DNA of 64,000 nt from the NCBI RefSeq assembly GCF_007680605.1, contig NZ_VEIO01000003.1:269951-333950 (forward strand), in the 5' to 3' direction. The notes beneath the pieces are model-generated. The model was not told the origin of the DNA. It saw only the letters and a program-made list of their open reading frames with translations, and ran no database searches. Below, piece by piece: positions 15,830 to 22,806 of this stretch. Numbering within the stretch: position 1 is the first letter of the stretch; each line of letters begins with the position of its first letter. The translations under genes were made by a program, and so were the position numbers. The stretch is from Paenibacillus xylanexedens (GTDB lineage: Bacteria > Bacillota > Bacilli > Paenibacillales > Paenibacillaceae).

Positions 15830-16663
15830 GTGGCGATTGAAGTATTCAACCGATATGAGAGCAAGTACCTGCTGACCGATGAGCAATACCAGTATTTCTA
15901 CAACGATCTGCTCCACTACATGGAACTGGATGCCTACAACAAAAAACATGAGTTTTACTCTATCAGTAATCTGTACTTCGATACACCGCAGGATTCACTG
16001 ATTCGAGCCAGTTTATCCAAACCGAAATACAAGGAAAAGCTGCGTTTGAGAGCTTATGGTGTGCCTGAAGAGAATGCGAAAGTATATCTGGAGATCAAAA
16101 AGAAAGTGTTCGGTCTCGTCAACAAACGCAGAACCGCGCTGAAGCTGGATGAAGCTTACGATTTTGTCCGCTCGGGACAAGCGCCGGAGCTGGCCGATTA
16201 CATGAACCCGCAGGTGCTGGAAGAGATCAAATATTTTCTCAGGCTCTATGACCTTGAGCCCAAAGTGTATCTGGCCTACGAACGCAAGGCGTTGTTCGAT
16301 AAGAACAGCCGCGACCTTCGGATTACGTTCGACACTAACATTCGCAGCCGCAGATATGATCTGAAGCTGGAACAAGGAGATTACGGTGAACCGCTCGTCA
16401 AGGACGGGCGCTGGCTCATGGAAGTCAAAGCCGAGAAAACCGTTCCCATCTGGCTGTCCCAATTACTGTCGGAGCACGGGTTGTACCGGACCGGATTTTC
16501 CAAATACGGCAATGAATACAGACATCTGGTGAGAACCACCAATCTGAATTATCAGACGGAACGAGAACTTATCCCGGGTACTGATTTCAATCCTAACGAC
16601 GCGGTCCCGGCTGCTTCACAAGAAAAATTAATTAGAGAAAGAGAGCGTGCACTCTATGCTTGA
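15830..16663 (+). CDS. VTC-domain (polyphosphate polymerase-like) protein
   Basis: 277 residues of the CYTH-like VTC fold. Strand motifs typical of the tunnel are RYESKYLLT, SNLYFDTPQ, KEKLRLRAYG, VYLEIKKKVFGLVNKRR, YLAYERKAL, LRITFDTNIRSR and the terminal WLMEVKAEKTVPIWL. Yeast Vtc4 of this family makes polyphosphate from ATP. Bacterial stand-alone members are commonly found with DUF4956 and CotH or carbohydrate-binding genes, and their product is not established. Start is GTG 15830 after AAAGGACTG. It overlaps the DUF4956 gene. Confidence 0.85.
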   Translation: MAIEVFNRYESKYLLTDEQYQYFYNDLLHYMELDAYNKKHEFYSISNLYFDTPQDSLIRASLSKPKYKEKLRLRAYGVPEENAKVYLEIKKKVFGLVNKRRTALKLDEAYDFVRSGQAPELADYMNPQVLEEIKYFLRLYDLEPKVYLAYERKALFDKNSRDLRITFDTNIRSRRYDLKLEQGDYGEPLVKDGRWLMEVKAEKTVPIWLSQLLSEHGLYRTGFSKYGNEYRHLVRTTNLNYQTERELIPGTDFNPNDAVPAASQEKLIRERERALYA

Positions 16664-17336
16664 TGCCCTTTTCAGCTCCGCCCTAGACGATTCAACCTTG
16701 AGTTTCAGCAGTGCTGTCATCACAATCGGACTTGCCATCCTCCTGGGACTTATCATCAGCCTTACCTATATGAAAACCAATCAAACGACTTACTCACAAA
16801 GTTTTACACTGACTATGGTTGTGCTTCCCGTAATCGTTGCCATCATCATTCTGCTGATCGGTAGCAACATTGCCCGGGCGTTCAGCCTGGCGGGTGCCTT
16901 CTCTATTATCCGTTTCCGCAGCGCTCCCGGTGATCCGAAAGACATTTCTTACGTTTTGTTCACCATGGCATCCGGTCTGGCCTGCGGTGTAGGTGCCTTT
17001 GGTTACGCCATTCTATTTACCATTATCCTTTGTGTGCTGATGTTTGTACTGAGCCGATTTAACTTTGGCGGAAAAAAGAGTCAGCAGAAGACACTCAAGA
17101 TCACCATTCCCGAGAATTTGAGTTATGAAGAGGCTCTGAACGAAGTATTCCATACCTTTAAAGTCCCATTTGATCTGAAAAAAATCAGAACGACCGAACT
17201 CGGCAGTCTGTATGAACTGGTTTATAACGTCACGATTCACGAGAGCGTGAATCAGAAGCAATTTCTCGATGCCATCCGTACACGGAACGGCAATCTGGAT
17301 ATCTCGTTAACGATGAGCCCAACGACAGAGTATTAA
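16656..17336 (+). CDS. DUF4956 membrane protein
   Basis: About 226 residues. Three to four membrane segments occupy the first 135 residues and hold the family block AGAFSIIRFRSAPGDPKDISY. A soluble C-terminal domain of about 90 residues follows (KTLKITIPENLSYEEAL). ATG 16656 is chosen; GTG 16647 is in frame and possible, since the GAGAAAGAGAG ribosome site is only one nt from it. It overlaps the end of the VTC gene, which implies translational coupling and a complex at the membrane. Molecular function is unknown. Confidence 0.85.
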   Translation: MLDALFSSALDDSTLSFSSAVITIGLAILLGLIISLTYMKTNQTTYSQSFTLTMVVLPVIVAIIILLIGSNIARAFSLAGAFSIIRFRSAPGDPKDISYVLFTMASGLACGVGAFGYAILFTIILCVLMFVLSRFNFGGKKSQQKTLKITIPENLSYEEALNEVFHTFKVPFDLKKIRTTELGSLYELVYNVTIHESVNQKQFLDAIRTRNGNLDISLTMSPTTEY

Positions 17337-17358
17337 AATTTGGAGAGGAACGATATAT

Positions 17359-19710
17359 ATGAAGAAGAAAAATACTCAGAAACGTAAAAACATCATGACA
17401 GGCAGCAAACTGTGGTCCATCGCCATGATTACCAGTCTGCTCGCGGCATGCAACGCTCCGGCAACGACAAGCAACACAGCCAATGCAGCCGTCTCCACAA
17501 CTGGAACAACTAAAATTGTATCCGTCAGCGAGTCCACGTCCGTGAAGTATGACGATCTGGTCTCCCTCGATGCCGATGATACAAATGTTAGCTGGACTGA
17601 GGCGGATTCGACCATGATCAAGCTGAACGGTACGTCAGCAATCGTAACCGGGTCCGGTGCAAAGGTAGCGAGCGGTTCAGTTACGATCTCGGAAGCAGGC
17701 ACGTATGTGCTGAGTGGTGAGCTAACCAACGGCCAGATCGTGGTCAACGTCGCCGATAAAGGCGTGGTACATCTCGTGTTGAACGGCGCAACCATTCATG
17801 ACAATGACAGTTCTGGAATCTACATTCAAAAGGCGGGCAAAGCGGTGATTACGCTTGAAAAAGGAACCCAAAACGCCGTTTCCGATGGTAAAACATATGT
17901 ATATGCCGACAGCAGCACCGATGAGCCGGATGCGGCCATCTTCAGCAAAGCCGATCTTACGTTTAACGGTGCAGGTCAGTTGACCGTCACAGGCAACTAT
18001 AATGAAGGGATTACAAGCAAGGACGATCTGAAAATCATCAGCGGCTCTATTAACGTCAAGGCAGCCGATGACGGCATCAAAGGCAAAGATATGGTCGCCA
18101 TTCAGGCAGGGACCATTACGGTTGATGCGGCAGGTGACGGCATTAAATCAACCAATGATACCGATACCAGCAAAGGGTTTGTCGCGATTGCAGACGGTAC
18201 CTTTACTATTCAGAGTGGCAGCGACGGCATTCAGGCAGAAACCGCACTCGTTACGGATGGCGGTACGTATAACATCGTGACGGCTGGCGGCAGTGCGAAT
18301 GCACCTGCCAAGGTCGAAGAAGGCCCCGGCGGTGGTGGCTTTGGCGGAGGCCGTGGCAGCTTCGGTGGCGGTGATGCAATGAATGGCGGTACGCCTCCAA
18401 CCGACATGGGCACACCACCGGATGGTGAACCACCTGCTGACATGCCAGCAATACCAAATAACAATGGCAAATCGTCCGATTCCAACGGGGATGCAGACAA
18501 TGCATCGACAACAACAGAGGAAGAGTCTACAAGCGCCAAAGCGCTTAAAGCCGGAACCGATCTCACGGTGAATGGCGGAACATACACCATTGATTCTATG
18601 GATGATTCCTTGCACAGCAATAGCCATGTGACAGTAAACGATGGGACTTTCAACATTCAGTCCGGGGATGACGGTATTCATGCCGATCAGGCGCTGACGA
18701 TTAACGGTGGAACGATCAAGATAGCGAAAAGTTATGAAGGGCTCGAAGGGGCAGTTATTACCCTGAATGACGGGGATGTAGACGTAACGGCGTCAGATGA
18801 TGGGGTGAATGCCGCTGGTGGTGAGGCAACAACGAGCAGCACAACAGCAACTACAACGGGAAAAGCTACAAATAACAGCAATTCTGCTACCGACACAAAC
18901 AAATCAGCAGATACAGACACTGCTAACTCCACTGGAACGACGGGTACCACATCCACGTCAGATCAGTCGGCACAAGGTTCGGACGCAGGCCAGCAAAACC
19001 GAGGCCCTGGGGGCATGCCGGGCGAATCATCAGGCAATAACGAACTTCACATCAACGGTGGCTCCCTCACCGTAAATGCAGGCGGTGATGGCCTCGATGC
19101 CAATGGTTCCATTACGATGACGGGCGGAACGGTTATCGTGAATGGCCCAACGAATAACGGTAACGGGGCACTGGATTATGACGGCACATTTGTAATCAGT
19201 GGCGGATATCTGGTGGCGGCGGGAAGCTCTGGCATGGCGCAAGGCACTTCCGATGCTTCAACGCAAAATACAATTGTGATGACCTTCCCTGAGACACAAA
19301 AAGCCGGAACACTGGTTCATGTTCAGGATAGCAAAGGGAATAATATCCTGACGTTTGCACCAGCAAAAGATTACCAAAATGTAGTCGTCAGCTCACCAGA
19401 CCTGAAAAAAGATGGCTCTTACGTCATTTACTCTGGCGGAACATCGACAGGCAAAGCGGTAGATGGACTTTATACCGATGGTACGTATAGCGGCGGAACC
19501 CAAATCGTTGCTTTCCAATCAACAACTAATGTGACTTGGGTGAATGAATCAGGCGTAACGACAGCACGCTCCGGCATGGGTGGTTTCGGTGGAGGTGGAC
19601 AAGGCGGATTCGGCGGTGGGAGAAATCGTTCGCAATCCGGTACATCTACAGACACAACGGGTACGACAAGCACAACTGGAACTACAGGAACTACGGATTC
19701 GGCAAAGTAA
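17359..19710 (+). CDS. Secreted lipoprotein with carbohydrate-binding beta-helix repeats (DUF4353, Cthe_2159-like)
   Basis: 783 residues. A basic start leads to the lipobox LLAAC (Cys near residue 31), so it should be anchored on the outer membrane face. The body has repeated GG-T/S-hydrophobic strands (TINGGTIKI, TVNGGTYTI, NDGTFNIQSGDDGI), typical of the right-handed beta-helix of the Cthe_2159 cellulose/pectin-binding family. Two low-complexity inserts break it: GGGGFGGGRG...PPDGEPPADMP (about 324-360) and a T/S/N-rich linker. The tail repeats GGFGGGG then TGTTSTTG. It is last in the VTC operon, with a terminator following. Confidence 0.82.
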   Translation: MKKKNTQKRKNIMTGSKLWSIAMITSLLAACNAPATTSNTANAAVSTTGTTKIVSVSESTSVKYDDLVSLDADDTNVSWTEADSTMIKLNGTSAIVTGSGAKVASGSVTISEAGTYVLSGELTNGQIVVNVADKGVVHLVLNGATIHDNDSSGIYIQKAGKAVITLEKGTQNAVSDGKTYVYADSSTDEPDAAIFSKADLTFNGAGQLTVTGNYNEGITSKDDLKIISGSINVKAADDGIKGKDMVAIQAGTITVDAAGDGIKSTNDTDTSKGFVAIADGTFTIQSGSDGIQAETALVTDGGTYNIVTAGGSANAPAKVEEGPGGGGFGGGRGSFGGGDAMNGGTPPTDMGTPPDGEPPADMPAIPNNNGKSSDSNGDADNASTTTEEESTSAKALKAGTDLTVNGGTYTIDSMDDSLHSNSHVTVNDGTFNIQSGDDGIHADQALTINGGTIKIAKSYEGLEGAVITLNDGDVDVTASDDGVNAAGGEATTSSTTATTTGKATNNSNSATDTNKSADTDTANSTGTTGTTSTSDQSAQGSDAGQQNRGPGGMPGESSGNNELHINGGSLTVNAGGDGLDANGSITMTGGTVIVNGPTNNGNGALDYDGTFVISGGYLVAAGSSGMAQGTSDASTQNTIVMTFPETQKAGTLVHVQDSKGNNILTFAPAKDYQNVVVSSPDLKKDGSYVIYSGGTSTGKAVDGLYTDGTYSGGTQIVAFQSTTNVTWVNESGVTTARSGMGGFGGGGQGGFGGGRNRSQSGTSTDTTGTTSTTGTTGTTDSAK

Positions 19711-19771
19711 CTAAATTTGAATAAGCTGATTGAATAGAAGGCAGTTGCCACTGCCTGACCCAAGTAATTTA

Positions 19772-19830
19772 AAAGTCATGCTCTGATTTCACAATCAAGG
19801 TGAAATTGGAGCATGACTTTGCTTGTTTTT
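19772..19830 (+). terminator. Strong terminator of the VTC operon
   Basis: AAAGTCATGCTC pairs with GAGCATGACTTT, and the inner ATTTCAC pairs with GTGAAAT, followed by GCTTGTTTTT. The stretch 19831-20072 shows no gene. Confidence 0.9.
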
Positions 19831-20072
19831 CCCCAGAAGAAAATAAGTCATCTAACAGGAACCTGTCTGCCTAACGCGAATATGGATATACATTCTAAAT
19901 CGTACTTGGGCTGGTTTCGAAGTTAACCACGGCACCAGCATAGCTGAGCATACCTTATTCAAGAATATGAAAGGAGTTCGATTGAGATATGCTAACCCCC
20001 GTTTCACATCGCTCAAGGATGAAATCAGGATATCGATAGCAGCGAAAGCTCAAGTTCAGTCTGAATTAATTT

Positions 20073-20267
20073 CTAACGATCGCCACGGAGCTTATTTTGC
20101 AGTAAAACGTCCTTTTCGGATTCTAACGGTCACCACAGAGCTTATTTCCAAGAAACAGGCCAAAAAACGGCCAAAATATAGCTTTTCTACCGAAATAGCG
20201 TCACTGGGGATCGTTAGATTTTTAGATTGGTTAAATCCAGCCAAATAACGTCTCTGGTGATCGTTAG
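20073..20267. repeat. 195-bp four-unit palindromic intergenic repeat, copy B
   Basis: Forward units start at 20073 and 20123 (CTAACGATCGCCA and CTAACGGTCACCA, both with AGCTTATTT). Reverse units occupy 20190-20217 and 20240-20267, ending GATCGTTAG. Spacings are 50 nt on both sides and the total length equals copy A. A GGCC/GGCC hairpin lies at the centre. Confidence 0.75.
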
Positions 20268-20341
20268 AAGTTAGCTGAGACGAAATCAAGATACGGAGAG
20301 AACCATTTATGTTTATAGAGAAATTCCAACCAGCCCCACTC

Positions 20342-20920
20342 TCAAAAAGCATACACATACACCTTGGTTCGCAACGCATCGCGGCAGGTGATCGTGCGCA
20401 GTGGCTCTTTGCCCGGCAGTGCAAAACATACGCTGATCACCTTCGCACCCGGCGGCAGTTCCCGTTGGAACTTGTCCACGAGCCGAGTCATCGCACCCGG
20501 AAACAGATAACAGATCACACCATCGGCATGTGCATAGGAACATGTATAGATGTTGCCGCGGATGAAGCGCAGACGTCCCTTGAACGAATGCTGTTGTGCT
20601 CCAGCGCGGCGGAGCCCTATACTCAGCCATGTCAGGCATTGAGAAGTCCACAGTGGGATGAGTGAGTTTTCAATGCCCGTCAGTCTTTTGCCAGGACAAT
20701 GCTTCACCACATCCATACCCAGTGTTCCCCATCCCGAACCCGCCTCCATAATATCTGCATAACCCGTTATACGATTAACCTCCTGTATCACTACCTGCCT
20801 GACCGGGCGGGATGTCGGCATGGGCGAGATTCCATTTTTCCAGCTTACGATTACGATCCATACAACGGCAATCAAAGTTAACACGGCAATCAGCCATGGA
20901 ATTAATTGAATAATCATCAT
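20342..20920 (-). CDS. Membrane-anchored class I SAM-dependent methyltransferase
   Basis: 192 residues. One N-terminal membrane segment (about 4-26) precedes a short Rossmann methyltransferase domain with motif I as IMEAGSGWGTLG (about 57-68) and ENSLIPLW after the second strand. No acidic-rich motif IV is obvious. The start is the double ATG at 20920 with only a weak ribosome site. The substrate is unknown. It is separated from the FHA gene upstream by a hairpin. Confidence 0.75.
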   Translation of the reverse strand: MMIIQLIPWLIAVLTLIAVVWIVIVSWKNGISPMPTSRPVRQVVIQEVNRITGYADIMEAGSGWGTLGMDVVKHCPGKRLTGIENSLIPLWTSQCLTWLSIGLRRAGAQQHSFKGRLRFIRGNIYTCSYAHADGVICYLFPGAMTRLVDKFQRELPPGAKVISVCFALPGKEPLRTITCRDALRTKVYVYAF

Positions 20921-20934
20921 GAACTCATCATAAC

Positions 20935-20979
20935 AAAGGGAAGCTTCGGCGGTCTATGACCGCGCAGAAGCTTCCCTTT
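20935..20979. terminator. Hairpin terminator between FHA and methyltransferase genes
   Basis: AAAGGGAAGCTTC pairs perfectly with GAAGCTTCCCTTT, and the inner GCGGTC pairs with GACCGC. The T tract is weak on the minus strand (TTTGTT), the direction in which the FHA gene is read. Confidence 0.65.
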
Positions 20980-21050
20980 CCTATGTCTATATTCTTTTAA
21001 AAGACCTGATCATCATTACTTGGCAGTACTGTTTAGAGGATATGATGCAA

Positions 21051-21731
21051 TTATTCACCCGTTTCCCCGACATGAGACTTCATGTATACCCCTTTTTTGT
21101 ACACGGATTTAATCGTAAAATGAATGCCCAGTTTGCGATTCGTGCGGTAGATGAGCGAGTTAATCTCGTCAATGCCCACCGGATCACTCTCCAGCATACT
21201 TCGTTCCGGCCACACCTGAGCAATGATCTGCTCCCTTGTTACAAAATGATCCAGCTCACTATACAGCAACTTGAATAATTGATATTCCTTCTTGGACAGC
21301 GGAATTTCATCTTCGTTTACCTGCACCGTCTGCAGATGATCCTGTAAACGCACCCCCTCACCAAGCAAGTCCGATATACGATATTCTCTCGTCTCCCCGA
21401 GATCACCTTCCACCCGAAGGTGAATCAAACCGTTGACCAGTGTCAGGCTATCGCCTTCGCCAAACGGATATTTCTCATATGGGACGAGGCGTTGCCCGTT
21501 AAGTTCGGTTCCATTTTTGCTATCCAGATCCTCGATCCAGAGCTGTTCTTTCGTGTCATAATGAATGCGGCAATGCCGCTTCGATATCATCTGATTATAG
21601 ATGGACAAGTCCAGTTCACTGACACCTGTGTAACGCCCCACCGTAATCGAGCGGCCCTGGCTCACATAGGCGAATGAACCATCGCTCTCCTGTCCCGGCG
21701 TACGAATGACGATTTTTGCCGTCTCCCGCAT
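21051..21731 (-). CDS. FHA domain fused to OmpR-type winged helix
   Basis: 226 residues. The N-terminal FHA domain (about 25-100) has GRYTGVSELDLS, the Ser/His pair in ISKRHCRI and Asn/Gly in DSKNGTELNG, which together bind phosphothreonine. The C-terminal region (about 135-220) reads as a transcriptional-regulator winged helix: PLSKKEYQLFKLLY, VTREQIIAQVWPE and IKSVYKKGVYM. No receiver domain is present. This suggests DNA binding controlled by Ser/Thr phosphorylation. The ATG at 21731 has AAAGGTGGGG; the upstream in-frame start at 21755 lacks one. Confidence 0.8.
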   Translation of the reverse strand: MRETAKIVIRTPGQESDGSFAYVSQGRSITVGRYTGVSELDLSIYNQMISKRHCRIHYDTKEQLWIEDLDSKNGTELNGQRLVPYEKYPFGEGDSLTLVNGLIHLRVEGDLGETREYRISDLLGEGVRLQDHLQTVQVNEDEIPLSKKEYQLFKLLYSELDHFVTREQIIAQVWPERSMLESDPVGIDEINSLIYRTNRKLGIHFTIKSVYKKGVYMKSHVGETGE

Positions 21732-21972
21732 GTTATTCCCCACCTTTAATGTCACTCGGTCTCTATCTTTTCATTCGAGTACTGATAAATTCATCAGATT
21801 TGTTCCATTGTTTGCGTGCCTGCCATTTCATATAGTGATATACAGGAACACCATAGACTTAAACAGGCTTAAACATTCTTTACTCATTCTATAACTATAC
21901 CAGACGTTGTGCATTTTTTCTCATAACGCCCTGACGGACGCTTTAGCTTATTCAACAAGAGAGGTATTTCCC

Positions 21973-22128
21973 ATGAAGAAAAAAACCATTTTGATATACG
22001 TACTGCTTGCCTTCGCTCTATCTATGACCGTAACCGTATTATCTCGCGTGAGCGGCGATGGCGGTGTATCACCAGAGGGGACATCGGCCTCCGAAATGTC
22101 GTGGCTTCGGATGAACAATCAACCTTAA
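21973..22128 (+). CDS. Small single-span or exported peptide
   Basis: 51 residues: a KKK start, one hydrophobic segment (about 6-22, ILIYVLLAFALSMTVTVL) and a short polar Ser/Gly-rich tail. The ATG at 21973 follows GAGAGGT. No family is recognised. It could be a membrane peptide or a very short secreted product. It precedes the lipoprotein gene by 116 bp. Confidence 0.5.
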   Translation: MKKKTILIYVLLAFALSMTVTVLSRVSGDGGVSPEGTSASEMSWLRMNNQP

Positions 22129-22244
22129 ATGTGGCAGCTACTCTATTATAAACGCGACTCCTGTGCAAAACGTTTCACGAATGTCATCGATGCGTAACAT
22201 TTGCAGCACGTCTTTCGTTCCACAATATAAGGGGAGGAATTTCA

Positions 22245-22670
22245 GTGAAAAGAAATACCATTCACGCGATCACATGCGCTCTTTTTGCTGCTTTGATCCT
22301 TAGCAGTTGTCAAAGCTCTGATCTGCCCAATCCAGCGGAATTAAATAAAACTCCACGAGAGCTGGGGTCATTCTATCCCGATAACATCACTGAAGTAGAT
22401 TCAATTGAGATCATGAGTGGCAGTGACGGTTCTACAAAAAGAACGACCAATCCCAAGTTGATTCATGACTGGATTAAAAAGATTCGACATGTAAAAATCG
22501 TTCAGCATCCGGACGCAGAAGACACAACAGGCGTGTTATTTCATGTGACCATGTTCAAACAGGAAAACGTCATCTTTTATATGACACCTACCGATATGAA
22601 TCATCAGCCAATCGAGCCACAGGGTGAACTGGCAGACCTCATGACTGAGCTCTACGAAGCCATTCCATAG
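22245..22670 (+). CDS. Small hypothetical lipoprotein
   Basis: 141 residues starting at GTG 22245 behind GGGGAGG. The signal peptide ends in the lipobox LSSC (Cys22), so the mature protein is lipid-anchored outside the membrane. The mature part has no recognised enzyme motif; the fold appears mixed alpha/beta, similar in layout to other uncharacterised Bacillota lipoproteins. It is monocistronic, with its own terminator at 22686. Confidence 0.75.
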   Translation: MKRNTIHAITCALFAALILSSCQSSDLPNPAELNKTPRELGSFYPDNITEVDSIEIMSGSDGSTKRTTNPKLIHDWIKKIRHVKIVQHPDAEDTTGVLFHVTMFKQENVIFYMTPTDMNHQPIEPQGELADLMTELYEAIP

Positions 22671-22685
22671 CATTTTTTGCACTCA

Positions 22686-22722
22686 AAAGGACTCTGAAAT
22701 CACTTTAATTCCAGAGTCCTTT
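22686..22722. terminator. Terminator after the small lipoprotein
   Basis: AAAGGACTCTG pairs with CAGAGTCCTTT; the stem is symmetrical, so it may also serve the convergent DUF2339 gene. Confidence 0.75.
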
Positions 22723-22806
22723 GACAACGTTCAACGAAGAATATAACGTAGCAAGCACAGCTTTTTCTAATATGATAAGTACAACGACACTCGTTATAAG
22801 CCTACA

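Noticed and set aside
17359..19710. CotH-type kinase or spore coat protein
   Set aside because: No kinase motifs; repeated GG-T strands and the lipobox fit the carbohydrate-binding beta-helix family instead.
20313..20665. Protein frames opposite or overlapping the methyltransferase gene
   Set aside because: They lack ribosome sites and family motifs; the methyltransferase frame has motif I and a membrane anchor.
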